From assembly GCA_022385755.1 (NCBI GenBank), contig MU278349.1, positions 1,798,001 through 1,862,000 on the forward strand: a stretch of DNA of 64,000 nucleotides. Reading direction: 5' to 3'. This document shows, in pieces, positions 12,961-24,475 of this stretch. Source of the DNA: Trametopsis cervina (lineage: Eukaryota; Basidiomycota; Agaricomycetes; Polyporales; Irpicaceae). A program made the translations under genes and the position numbers. Under the pieces are notes generated by a model, which did no database searches, was not told the origin of the DNA, and saw only the letters and a program-made list of their open reading frames with translations. How positions within the stretch are numbered: position 1 is the first letter of the stretch; each line of letters starts with the position of its first letter.

Positions 12961-13745
12961 ACTTTATCGTTTATGCTACCAGAGTGCCGCTCTCGGACAA
13001 TATCCGTTAACCTGAATCAGTGTCAGGCGCATCGTGTGACTATTGTGTGCCAACAGGCTGTTGGCCAGTGAACGCCAACGCCACAAAGGTTCGATCCTGC
13101 CCGTTTTGGATGTAGACGCTGGATGTGGAAGAATGTCACAGGCCATGCCCAGTTAACTACGGCCGAGTAGTAGACAGGACCACAGTAGCTCGTGCGAGTC
13201 ACTCAGATCATGTTTTGTTTTAATTTATATCTTACGTTAGCAATAGCAAGCAATATTTGATGCAACAATCCCATGAGCCTGAACCCGTCACTGGTATGTC
13301 TATTTTCATTGCGGTCTGATCATCCTGAGGGATAGTCGACCATAGTTTCTCTCCTCACCGGTGATTAATTGTTTTCAATCCCAGGCCCTAGAAAGTGCAG
13401 AACCAATGATCCATGCTACTAGTTGCGAATAGTGAGAGCCGAGGAATCTCCGTGCCACAATAGTGCATTACTTATCGAACTTATCATCAAGTCATGTATC
13501 TTCATATGATAGGCTAGGATCATGTGGTTGATCTAACCTGCTTGGATAAACTGTGTCTGAGTCACAGTGTTGGCACATGAATGTAATAATTGTCGATGTG
13601 ATATATGTATAAGACGATTGGACTACGATAGCTTGTCGATCACCGTCACAGCATAAAGTACCTCGGACAGTGGGATATCCACTGGTTTCGCAACCCCCAC
13701 CCTCGATATTCGAATAACCGCAGAATCCATCTCTAGCACACAACT
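12961..13745. other. Intergenic stretch, no gene seen
   Basis: 785 bp between PEX2 and the GNAT gene. It is AT-richer than its flanks, with no convincing coding sequence on either strand, no repeat and no RNA gene recognised. Confidence 0.5.
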
Positions 13746-14441
13746 ATGGCTGAAGAGAACACTTCATCCCAGCTTTTCCTTCGCGATGCAACCGCCGCTG
13801 ACTCACCCGCTCTCTCCCGTATATGTTTGCTTACCGCCGACGCCGGCGTATCCGCCGAGCCCTTGCACTCAGCTGGCGAGCTCCCCGGGCTGATGTATGC
13901 GGAGCCGTATGTGCATCTGCCCGAATGTCATGGGTTCGTACTGGTGGACCCTTCGAAGGAGAGACAAACGGGCGGACAGGTCGTAGGATATATCCTCACG
14001 GCATTCGACACGCGCGGGTTCGAACAGTCACGCTTAACCAGCTGGTTCCCGCCTTATCTCGAGAAGTATCCGTTGTCTGCTATCGACGCAGAAGCCACCG
14101 AGGACACTCCCGCCCATTTACGGGACCTGACCCCGCAAGACAAACACTACATCTGTACCATCCATAACCCCCACACTGCAGAAGACAGTCAGATCGCATT
14201 CAGCCCTGCTCACCTTCATATTGATATCCTTCCCGAATACCAGCGTCTGGGTTGGGGGAAGAAGATGATTGGGCGGTTGGTGAAGTACTTGAGCGATGAG
14301 AAGGATTTGGACAGTTTGTGGTTGGGGATGGATCCCAGGAACGCGAGCGCAAAGAAGTTCTACCTCAGGCTTGGGTTCAAGGAGATCCCAAACACGCCTG
14401 TTGGCACCGTCGGACTTAAGTTTATTGACTGGAGGGATTGA
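13746..14441 (+). CDS. GNAT-family N-acetyltransferase, intronless
   Basis: Single-exon 231-residue protein starting MAEENTSSQLFLRDATAAD. It has the GNAT fold signature: an N-terminal beta/alpha unit, then HLHIDILPEYQRLGWGKKMI near residues 155-175. There Q-R-L-G-W-G matches the acetyl-CoA-binding Q/R-x-x-G-x-G/A loop. DPRNASAKKFYLRLGFKEI follows near the end, as in motif B. The substrate cannot be read from sequence; transfer of acetyl from acetyl-CoA to an amine is family knowledge. Related fungal proteins are usually called hypothetical acyl-CoA N-acyltransferases. Lack of introns is unusual here, since most neighbours have several. It sits between PEX2 and FRS1, all on the plus strand. 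Confidence 0.85.
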   Translation: MAEENTSSQLFLRDATAADSPALSRICLLTADAGVSAEPLHSAGELPGLMYAEPYVHLPECHGFVLVDPSKERQTGGQVVGYILTAFDTRGFEQSRLTSWFPPYLEKYPLSAIDAEATEDTPAHLRDLTPQDKHYICTIHNPHTAEDSQIAFSPAHLHIDILPEYQRLGWGKKMIGRLVKYLSDEKDLDSLWLGMDPRNASAKKFYLRLGFKEIPNTPVGTVGLKFIDWRD

Positions 14442-14756
14442 AGACGTTTGTCGAAGGGGAAATATGTGGGGGCTTTGTATTCAGGAAACCAAATTTGCAT
14501 TCTTCTCACAAGTGGTATAAGCGGTGAAAGAGCCTGATGAGAGGCAGCGGGTCGAAACTAGTAAACTAGTGAACACAGCTGTACAAGTGCTCGATGTCGT
14601 AGTCGCAGTCGAGGTCGAGGTTGTTAGACGCCGCCAGATCTCGCAGATTTGAGCGATCGGAGTCATGCAACCTCTGTGCACTTAGATCTTTACCATTTAT
14701 CACCGTACTCTTCTGACTCTCGCACACATCGTCCAAGCAGAAGACTCACGAGAGAG
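14442..14756. other. Intergenic region upstream of FRS1
   Basis: 315 bp holding the 3' end of the GNAT gene and the FRS1 promoter. A run of TCG/GTCG-type trinucleotides lies at about 14590-14625. No gene or recognised motif is seen. Confidence 0.4.
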
Positions 14757-17128
14757 ATGCCTACCGTCGCCGTCGACAAAGAAGATCTTTGGGATCGTTT
14801 GGGTCACCGATACAGTAATTATCTCCTACAATTGTGACCGAGGGACTTACGCCCACATTTCCCTCCAGCCCCCGAGGACTTCGATAGATTGTTGTTCGAG
14901 TTTGGTCTCGAGCTCGATGAAGATGTATGTCGTGTCATGCACTGAGTAGCATGTCTCGGCAGCTTACCTTGAACTCGATGCTGGTTAGACAACAGAAGAG
15001 GTCGAAGCTCTGAAGAAGCAGGGATTACCAGCAGAGCGCCCTGTGAGTTGCGCATCATGCTCTCCGCCTTTCTTAACTCACACAGAATAATCTAGCAATT
15101 GAAAATTGAGATACCCGCCAACAGGTTGGTCAGCACGCGTTACTGTATCCCCCTCCTGACAAGTGACATTCGTGATCATACAGATATGATCTACTGTGTA
15201 TCGAGGGTATTGCTCGAGCATTACGAGTATTCCTTGGAAAGGACAAGCCGCCCGTTTACCAACTCGTGCATCCGAAATCTGAAAACCTGATAACCGCTAC
15301 AATCGCACCAGAGGCGCGTCTCCGTTTCGCTATGTATTCTAGTGCTAACCTCAGCATAAATTCTGCCAGACCAAGCAAATTCGACCATACTTTGCATGCG
15401 CTGTACTACGAAACGTCAAGTTCACCCCACGATCTTATGAGTCTTTCATCGACCTGCAAGACAAACTACACCAAAATATCTGCAGAAGGCGTCAGTTCGT
15501 GGCGATTGGCACGCACGACCTTGACACACTCAAACCCCCCTTCACCTATGAAGCGCGTCCACCGAAGGACATCAAGTTTATACCTCTCTCCAAGACTAAG
15601 GCATATACAGCGGAGGAGCTGATGACAGTCTACGAGGTGTGTTACATCAAGTAGCTCACTATATGCTGAAACATGAATGGTCTGTCCAGTCAGAAAAGCA
15701 TCTTGCCAAGTACCTCCCTATCATCAAGGATTCACCCGTGTACCCGATTATATATGACTCTACACGGCAAGTCGCATCTATGCCCCCTATCATCAACTCG
15801 GATCACAGTAAGATTACACTCAACACTCGGAATGTCTGGATCGACGTCACAGCTACGGACGAGACAAAGTTGAGCATCGTCATCAATATTATCACGACGA
15901 TGTTCTCTGAGTACTGTGAAGAGCCGTTCACGTAAGTGATACCCCGCTCAAGGATAGAAACTATGTAGTAACTCGGCTCACTTCTAGCATCGAACCTTGC
16001 AAAGTGATCTACCCAGACGGCACGGAACGTATCACTCCAGATCTCACCTACCTCCCCATGACCGCCCATGCGTCATACGTCAACTCCTGCACGGGTCTTA
16101 AGCTCAGTGCCCCTGAGGTCGCCGATCTTCTCGAGCGCATGACGCTCACCGCTACCGTCGACTCAACCGACGCAACTGGGGACAGCATCGCGGTGCAGGT
16201 CCCGCCCACGCGTCCCGACATCTTGCACGAGTGCGACTTGATGGAAGATGCTGCAATCGCATATGGGTTCAACAACTTGCCAGATACCTTCCCGCATACG
16301 AGCACGGTTGCGCAGCCGCTCGAGCTTAGCAAGTTGAGTGATATCATCAGGCGTGAGTGGGCGTTGGCAGGTTTCACGGAAGTACTTCCGCTCATCCTCG
16401 TAAGTCCCTCACACCATGTTTCCAGTCTACTTCTATTCGAACAACATACTTCCCAGTGCTCGCACGAAGAAAACTTCGAGTGGCTTAATCGTAAAGATCC
16501 CGGCACTATCGCCGTCCGCATCGGGAACCCAAAGACACTTGAATTCCAGGTTGTTCGAACATCCCTGCTCCAAGGTCTCCTGAAAACTATCCGCGAGAAC
16601 CGCTCACACTCCCTCCCCATCCGAGTGTTCGAGTCGTCTGATGTCGTGTTCAAGGACAAGAAAATGGAGCGACAAGCGCGGAATGTTCGTCACGCTGCTG
16701 CAGTGTGGTGTAACAAGACTGCAGGATTCGAGGTCGTGCATGGTATGCTAGACCGCGCGATGCAGATGCTTGAGGTACCGCGAATCGCTAGCCACGATAC
16801 GAAGGCAACCTACGGGTATTACATCAAGGAACGCGATGGTGAACTATCTTTCTGTATTCCACGAGTACGCGTGCTCAATTGTTCATTAGACCCAACATTC
16901 TTCCCGGGCCGCGCTGCTACGATCTACTACCGGCGTCCTGGCGCACGTAGCAGTCTTGATGCTATCAAGCACGCGTTGTCGATAGGTGAAGACGAGGAGA
17001 TTGGTGTTCTCGGTATCCTCCACCCTACTGTGCTCGAGAAGTTCGAGATCGGATATCCCTGCTCGGCTGTTGAGTTCACGCTCGAGCCCTTCAGGAAGGC
17101 TCTCCCCCCGATCGCTCACAACAAGTAG
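14757..17128 (+). CDS. FRS1: Phenylalanyl-tRNA synthetase beta subunit, cytosolic
   Basis: Beta subunit of the enzyme whose alpha subunit is encoded at 9085-11154. The start at 14757 gives [16 protein letters not shown]. Short exons encode [15 protein letters not shown] and [18 protein letters not shown]. Next come the B3/B4-type region ([14 protein letters not shown], and the long segment from about 15380 to 15640) and the B5 domain, where [12 protein letters not shown] and [18 protein letters not shown] are clear. From 15989 the B5-B7 part runs through [31 protein letters not shown] and [20 protein letters not shown] to [12 protein letters not shown] at the stop 17126-17128. Editing and tRNA-binding roles are family knowledge. 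The frame is continuous across all introns examined, so the gene looks functional. Confidence 0.93.
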
Positions 17129-17986
17129 AGCTTGTGAGTGGGACCAGTTTCGCAAATATACACAGTGTATCAAATAAGAAGGGCATGTAGCGAATCGTAT
17201 GTGTTGTTGATATATGAGCCGCCTAGACTTGGTGTATTACGGGTCCCAAACATTGCTCAGTGCAAGCAGCCGCGCCCGTGGTGATCCCAGTATAATGACT
17301 TTCATTGCGCGTTCAGAATCATCGCCTAAGCTTTCCACGGCTCGTGGGAGAGCGTTACCCCAAGATATGAAGTGTGGGCGATCTGGTGTTCATTCGCTCC
17401 CATGACCACAGTACGATTATTGTATCAGTCTCCCTAGTATGGTCAGTCAGATTGTACTTCGGTAGTCAAGGCATTTACAATAATTTTGTCGATAAGTAAG
17501 CACAGCCATGCTATGATCCGCGGACAGGAGCTTGAGCTGCTTCCATATTCTTTGATTTCATGGGATACAGAACCTCGTCTCACCAGAGCGTATAACTACC
17601 GTTCAACTTAGAAGTTCTTTGCGCGCTGCGCATCATAACAGTCATATCAACTACACAGTGCTACCTCTACAGGTTTGTATTCAACAAAGTCGGCAGTTTG
17701 TTCATCATTCTGCCAAGATGAGGTTCAAACAGTAAAGCGAGATGGATAGATGCAAGATGGACTGTGAGAAGGCTACCGCTTGTTCCTTGGTGTTCCTTGT
17801 CATCCTTGTCCTGCCCAAATCGGGCAAGTGGGAGCGCTGCGTGACTGCTAGCAACACCACCGCCACCATCCGCTTCGCCTCCTTCTCCCTCTTTCACCCC
17901 TCTCTTCTAACCGGATACTATTTATCTGCTGTTCACTTCGACTTGTTACCTGCTACTAATCAGTTTCGTCTCACCGCGGCTACATC
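17129..17986. other. Intergenic stretch, no gene seen
   Basis: 858 bp between FRS1 and the Bsd2-type gene. The last 120 bp (about 17860-17980) are pyrimidine-rich, as often seen just upstream of fungal transcription starts. No coding sequence or RNA gene is recognised. Confidence 0.4.
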
Positions 17987-19812
17987 ATGGCACCCACTCG
18001 ATATGCGCCTCTGCCGAACCCCCACACGGATCCCGATGCACAGAACGAGATGGAGGCTGCCTTTCTAGACTCAGACGACGAAGAGGAGGAGGGACATCCG
18101 ATCCAGCCGCCGCGCGGCCGTAACGGCTACCAGTCGTTGCCCAACAACGTCCCTGAGGAGGAATCACCCATCTTATCCCGCGCAGCTACAAACGACCATC
18201 CACTAGCACAAACACAACACCAAAGAACGAGAAGCACGGCAGGTGCAGCGAATGGGGCCTATGATTTTGAGAACGTAGACTACGATGCCGACTGGACGCT
18301 GCAGCCTCCACCAGGCTCGCCTCCCTCTACTACGGACGCTCTCAGGACCTTCCGTGAGTCTCAGGGGAACACGAATGGGCTGGTTCCAGATTTCTCGGAT
18401 GCGGCGAGGCAGTTCAGACAGCGGTTTGGCGAGCAGAGGAGTAATGCGGGAGGATGGTTGAGAAGGGTTGTACCTGAGGCGGTTGCGACGAGATTGGGGA
18501 TAAGGAGGGACGAGAGAAGCTCGGCGCCGGTCGTTGGAGGGGGTTTGATGAACGATGGAGTGTTTGCGAACGTCACGGCGAAGCCATCCAGAGCTATCCA
18601 GATACAGGAAGGTGAGGTTCTACTTGCTCTGTCTTATAGTATTGCTTTGTTACCCCATCAAGAATCGCGTTATCTGCGCCTACATGCCTTCATACCTACG
18701 TCTTTCTTTATGCAGTATTTATCCGTGGTATGAAAGCTGACGCTCTTGCGTTCGTGCAGGTGACAGTGTGTACATGGTGCCTGAGGAAGCGCAGAAAGAG
18801 GTCCCGCCCTCGTACGCTTCGGCACAAGCAGACGCCGTGCCGCCGTACTGGGAGACGACAATACATGCGCCGTCTGCGTCCACAGCGCCAGGAGACATGG
18901 TGGTCGATGCGCTCCCCACCGGGTCCCTGTTCTCCTTCCTGTGGAACATGCTTGTTTCCATCTCCTTCCAGTTCGTCGGTTTCCTCCTCACGTATCTCCT
19001 ACATACCACACACGCCGCCAAGCTCGGCTCACGCGCAGGTCTTGGCGTCACGCTTATCCAGTATGGCTTCGCCATGCGGAGCCGGGCGGAAGACTGGGCC
19101 AGGGAGGGCGCAGGTGCGGGCGAGGGTGTCGAGAGTTGGTCGTGGAATACGTCCCCTGAGCCTGCACCGACATTTGAGACAGCGGCGGAGGCTGAGGCGT
19201 ACTACCGCCAGCTGAACGCTACGCTGCCCAACTCATCGCTTCCCGCAGAGACGGCCGCCATCTGGGGTGACGCAACCACAGAGTGGCTCTCCTTCTTCCT
19301 CATGACAGTCGGTGCGTAATTCCATTATTTATTCTAGTCCGAGCTTGCACTGACGTCGGTCGCCTGCACCAGGCTGGTTCATCTTGCTCACCTCCCTACT
19401 GAGCTTCTGGCGCGTGAAGCGCTGGGAGCGCGGGATCCTCGCATCCTCTCCTACTCCGTCTCTCCCAGCCCCCGCCTCCTCCTTCTCAGGACACGCTCGC
19501 CTCTTCTCACGCGTCAACCTCCTGCGACGCGGGCTCGGCTTCCCCGTGCCCGACTTCCCCGGCGCTGCCTCGCGGTCCTCGCAGTCGGCTGCGCGCCTCT
19601 CAAGCAGCGAGCGCAGGTTGTTCGCAGACGACGAGCTATTCAGTGTCACTGAGCGCGAGGATGGCGAGCTCGAGGAGACGAGCGCGGGCCCCCGCGCGAC
19701 GTACGTTATCCCGATCGATGAGACGGACCCGGAGCGCACGCATAGGCTTGCGAGGGCGTATGCGGACGACGCGCGGCTGCAACGCGATCTGAGGGCCGCT
19801 GGGTTGTTGTGA
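17987..19812 (+). CDS. BSD2: Bsd2/Ndfip-type membrane adaptor for Rsp5/Nedd4 ubiquitin ligase
   Basis: Predicted membrane protein of 538 residues. Exons are 17987-18611, 18760-19311 and 19373-19812, and their sum is divisible by three. The N-terminal half is cytosolic, acidic and Pro/Ser-rich (SDDEEEEGHP). The conserved core begins at DSVYMVPEEAQKEVPPSYAS, which contains a PPSY motif able to bind WW domains; VPPY follows shortly after. The membrane part has the hydrophobic segments LFSFLWNMLVSISFQFVGFL and LGVTLIQYGFAM, then EWLSFFLMTVGWFILLTSLL. This is the three-segment layout of the Bsd2/Ndfip family. In yeast Bsd2 recruits Rsp5 to sort metal transporters and other membrane proteins to the vacuole; that role here is inferred. 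The C-terminal tail is about 130 residues and low in complexity. Confidence 0.82.
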
Positions 19813-20761
19813 ACGGTAGAGCTGGATATTCTTTGGGTGCCTTTTCTCGAGTTTTGTGGACGGCGGTCGGTGTTGTAGAGATGTGGAGACCTCCGTCCTC
19901 AGATATTCGTATGTCCTATATTTTTTAACACATCATAGCTAGCACAACATATACATATACATATACATGTACATACAGCACCAGCCCCGACACGTGCCAG
20001 TATACCTCCCAACCCTTCCTCTCATTCTCGTTTCTTTGATTTTGGTTCTCGTTCCTATCTGTTTCTCGCCGCAGCGCAGCGTCTTCCTGTGATTTTTTGT
20101 GGGGGATGTGTGTAGTAATATAATCAACTCCTGTAGTGCGATGGTTGCGTGTGCCGCTAGATGTGCGCTGTGGATGGTCACCCTTAGTTTGCCTCCGCTG
20201 ATGTACGTAGCGAATCCGAAGCCGATGAAGAGATATTGCTGCTTATAAGGCTATGAATGCTCTGTCACCTATTTCATGGGTTACGCACCCACCTACACGA
20301 GCAAGAGCAAACCGGGTTCATCTGTCTGCCTGCCTGACGAATGGCCTAACGCATGGCACGTGACCGCGTGGATCTTCCAACTCCCGCCACCTGTGTGTTC
20401 GGCGCTGGAGTTACCACGTAGTTGCGTCTTCAACCTGGTGATTCAAGTGTTACATCCTCACCGTGTACCCCATCCTGAACGTTTGATGCACTAGGCTACA
20501 CTCTACAACGGTCCGAATCAGCGAACACATCCTACATATCGATATCATCGTGCACCAATTATTGGCTGCGGTGATTGAACATCCGACGTGGCTGGCGGCA
20601 TTACTCCTCAGACGTCTCATAAGAAGCCTCATTGTTCTTATCTAGGACATCTTCATTGTGTGTATTGAATTCGGGCCCTTGACTGTATATTTCGTCCGGC
20701 CTGTATAAAGTCCGCCTCACTGCAACAACAAGACGGTGTGTAGCATCTCTTTTTCGCCACC
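19813..20761. other. Intergenic region with TATATACA-type microsatellite and FunK1 promoter
   Basis: 949 bp. An ACATAT repeat lies at about 19947-19978. A TATA box (TATAAAG, 20704-20710) lies 52 bp upstream of the FunK1 start and matches TATAAAA in the other arm (42895-42901, minus strand). Sequence left of about 20700 has no counterpart in the right arm, so the outer edge of the duplication lies here. Confidence 0.5.
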
Positions 20762-23512
20762 ATGCCGTCGCCTGAAGGGCCTGACCGCGAGGGGTCGTCT
20801 GATAGTTCTCAAGCTAACTCAGTCTCCGATACAGGGAAGCAGCCTACATCTGACTACGAGTCATTTGGCCCCCCCCCCTCATCTCCTGTCACCGCAGCGT
20901 CTGACGGAGACCTCTCGGAGGGTCCATCTGAGTCTCGTCCGAGGACGCCAGACGAACACCCCGGCCCCATCATCTTCACCTCACCTGTGAACAATAGGGT
21001 CTCCTCGACGTCTAAAGAGGCGGCCAGATCATCAACAACCGGCGAACCTATCAAACAGCCTAAGTACAACGAGAAGGTGGTGAAAGAGATGGACCCATTG
21101 TTTGTACGCCAGGATTACAAGACCTTTATGGGCCTTCTACCTGCGGACACAAAGTGCCTGAGCGACGTCGACAAAAGCGAAGCTGGAGACTTCCAGGGCC
21201 TCTTTAGAAAGGAATGCCAGAGAGAAACAGAGATGTACCCGATCTTGGTGTGTACAGAAGCTTATACATGGTCAAGCTAATCTAATTTCATTGCCTCGTA
21301 GTGTGAGACTCTGGAGAAGACACTCGAGTTGTCCAACAGTGACTTGACGTTCAAGGACTGTGCAGAGTGGCGAGAAGGTCAGGTTCACGATGGTAAGCCA
21401 GACATTGTGGCGTACCCAAAGGACATTATAGCCGCAAAGAACGCATACAAACACAAGGGCAATACTACCGTGAAAGACTCGCGGAAACAGTATCGGGCTC
21501 GTATGGCATACGCTTGGGTGGAACTGGTGATCGAGGCCAAGTATAAAAATACGGATGCCGCCTTCGGTTTCGGCTCCGACAAACACTTCCTGCGCGACTC
21601 TCTTGTAGGGAAGGAGGCGCGTGCGCAGCTCATCCGATATGCAACGGAAATCATGCACCGCCAGCACCGGATGCACCTGTACATGGTCTGTATTACGCGC
21701 TCCCATGCGCGGTTACTTCGATGGGATCGTGCGGGGGTGTTAGTCTCCGAATCAATTGATCTGGCCGCGCATCCCGAACAACTTCTCGACTTCATTCATC
21801 GGTTTGCCCAGATGACCCCAGAGCAGCGAGGGCGCGATCCTACGGCGATCCTGGTGGAAGAAGGCAGCGACGAATTCCGGCGGGTTAAGCAGTTCAAAGG
21901 AGCTACCCGCTGGGCACGTAAATGTCTCAAGGAGAGCTTTGATGACACTGTCAATTTCCCGATATACAAGGTAAGTTTCAATGTGGCGTTTACGAGTATA
22001 ATATAATCATAGTACGTGATGTAGATCCTCTGCCAGCCAGTCGCATCACCTGGTGCACCGAGCCAATCTCTCCCAAAGCCTTGCGCGTTCTTTGTCGGGA
22101 AGGCGATGACACGTGCAGCATCGCCGGTCGGAAGAGCTACGAAAGGGTTCACCTCATACGATGAATGCAAGAACGAGCTCGTCTTCTTCAAGGACTTTTG
22201 GCGGCCCAACTTGCCGAAGATTCGTCAGGAATTAGATACCTATGCGTTATTGAATGAGCGGCAGGTGCACAACATTGCCACTGTCGTCGCAGGAGGAGAT
22301 GTTTTCTATAACAACGCCTCCCAACATACTCTGACCCAGACATATATTCAGTCCACAACGGGACCGCTAGAGAGGGTACACGGTCGGCTTGTACTGGCTG
22401 AGCTTGCATGCCCGCTTGAGGATTATTTTGGGTCCTACGAGCTGATCTCGGTAGTCAACGATGCGATACAAGGTATGTGTGGCATCAGCTGTGACGAGAA
22501 AGGATGGTTGATCCTTTTTCGCAGCACACAAAGAAGCTTGGGAGGCTGGTGTTTTGCACCGGGATATCAGTGTGGCCAATATCATGATATCTGATACCGG
22601 AGAACCTGGGAAGCGAAAGGGCCTGTTAATGGATTGGGATCTGTGCAAATATAAGGAGGACATGAAGCTCGAGGCTACACAGCCAGGTGGACGATCTGTA
22701 TGTCCATGGGTTCTTGTTGGGGGCGATGGAGCTGATGTTATGCTTTGTAGGGCACCTGGGCGTACATGTCGTGGCTGTCACTGCAGTATCCCCGGAAGCC
22801 GGTTGCGGTGTCGGATGACCTTGAGTCATTCCTCTACGTCCTTGAACATTGTGCTCTGCGTTTCCATTCACACTCCCGTAGCCCCCCAATTCCCCCGACA
22901 AGCACAGATCTGGCCGCAATCCACGCGGTCAATAGTAAGGGTGTGCCCCTGTCTGGAGCTCTGGTAAGCTTCTTCTATGAAGAATACGAAAACACAGATG
23001 GCTCTTTTACTGGTGGCCTCACAAAACAAGAACATATACAGTCCGCTACGCCGCTTGCGATATTGCGCCTCTCCAACAGCCCGCTTGCGGTAGTCTTAAA
23101 GAAGCTTTACGACCTCGCAAGGGACCACTACGACACGATTGATTTTCAGGAGTTGGAGAAGTACGGCCCTCCGAAGCTCGACATCCAACCAGCACCACCC
23201 CCAGGGCTGTTGGAGGAAAGCACAGCACCTCTACGGGCCCCTGACCCCAAAATGCTTCTGCTTGCCACGCACGACGCAGTACTAGACGTCTTTAAAGATG
23301 TGCTGCAAAAATACGAGAGATTCGCACCCTACAACGACAAGACCTTCGACCAATTCTATGGCCTGCCCTGTTTCGAGATCAAAGACACTAATGCAAGTTC
23401 CAAACGCCCGAGTGTCGACTCTTTGCACGTCGAAGAGCGCAAACAGAAAAAACGGAAAGTTGACTCGCGATCTCTCCACTCAATTGGCGAACACGGCGAA
23501 GATCATGCGTAA
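20762..23512 (+). CDS. FunK1-type protein kinase, intact left-arm copy
   Basis: 845-residue protein from exons 20762-21247, 21302-21970, 22025-22472, 22525-22697 and 22751-23512; introns are 52-54 nt and the sum is divisible by three. An acidic, Ser/Pro-rich N-terminus of about 100 residues precedes the FunK1 core. Kinase landmarks are visible: VLHRDISVANIMI (catalytic loop HRD), LLMDWDLCKY (D-W-D in place of DFG, usual for FunK1) and GTWAYMSW (activation segment end). DDLESFLYVLEHCALRFH follows. The C-terminus ends with a basic, nuclear-localisation-like RKQKKRKVDSR. FunK1 kinases are expanded in mushroom-forming fungi and substrates are generally unknown. The TATA box at 20704 and the intact frame suggest it is expressed. 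The right-arm copy at 40197-42645 is its inverted paralogue. Confidence 0.88.
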
Positions 23513-24101
23513 AGGTGCACGTGGCAGGGACGATAGTACGGTTTGTGGTGCTGAGGACGAGGCGTGGTGTAGATAGGATAAACGATCGATGTGTACCAAG
23601 CGTTCGTACTGACGAAATACATGGCAGTCAGTTGGACTTGTTTCTGTTCTCTCGGTATGCAGAGACGTGTATCGCGGCTTCGAGAATGAAGAATGGTCGA
23701 CGTGTTCTCGTCAGGCTGTACTTGAACTTTCAATGCCTGTCGATCGCCCGTGACATTGTTCTGAACGTGAGGGACACAACGACGACTCCGTCCGTGCTCA
23801 GGCTGAGTACCATACGCCGAACGACGCTAATAGGATATGATATTGCAACAACGACACACGATCGATCACATGTAGTATACCAGAACAGAACAGAAATCGC
23901 CACTGCCACCGCCACCGCCTGCACGCGCAAACTCCCGCTACTTTCCCTGTCCCTCCTCCTCCGAAGGCCCCGGCGCCAGAGCTACACATACGCAAAATGA
24001 CATTCGGTTCGTCAGCACAGCCGAATGACAGACGGGGGTGAAAGTGAAACAGGAATAAGAATAAGAACAGGGATAGGAATTGAAAGCGAGAGAACGAGAA
24101 C

Positions 24102-24200
24102 GAGAATGAGAATGAGAATGAGAATGAGAATGAGAATGAGAATGAGAATGAGAATGAGAATGAGAATGAGAATGAGAATGAGAATGAGAATGAGAATGAG
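24102..24200. repeat. Hexanucleotide GAGAAT microsatellite, about 16 units
   Basis: About 98 bp of perfect GAGAAT repeats inside the last intron of the EMC10 pseudogene. The right arm has only about four units in the same intron (near 39519-39545), so the array expanded in the left copy or contracted in the right one. Both strands stay open across it but this is not taken as coding. Confidence 0.9.
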
Positions 24201-24418
24201 AGTGAGAATGGGACGTACTGAGCGCGGCGAGCCCGACGGCGATGTACACCCAGTACTTCTGGAGGAACGACTTCTCGGGCGGAGGCGCGATGGGCGCGCC
24301 TTCGCGGCTTAGCGGGGGGTCTTCAGGATCGGGCTAGGGAGAGGGACAGTTAGGGTCGGGTTCGATAAGAGTTTTTGGAACGGTATGTTTTATTTTTGAG
24401 ATTCGAGAGAATGGAAGA

Positions 24419-24475
24419 GAAGAGAGAGAGAGAGAGAGAGAGAAAGAAGAGAGAAGAGAGAGAAGAGAGAAGAGG
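24419..24475. repeat. GA/GAA purine tract
   Basis: A purine-only run of GA dinucleotides passing into GAAGA units, in the second intron of the EMC10 pseudogene. The right arm carries the matching CT tract at about 39247-39335. Confidence 0.85.

Noticed and set aside
23938..24312. Open frames across the GAGAAT repeat giving long His-Ser or Arg-Met dipeptide proteins
   Set aside because: They are produced by a 6-bp repeat that cannot contain a stop in those frames and lie in an intron of the EMC10 pseudogene; the right arm shows normal splicing there.
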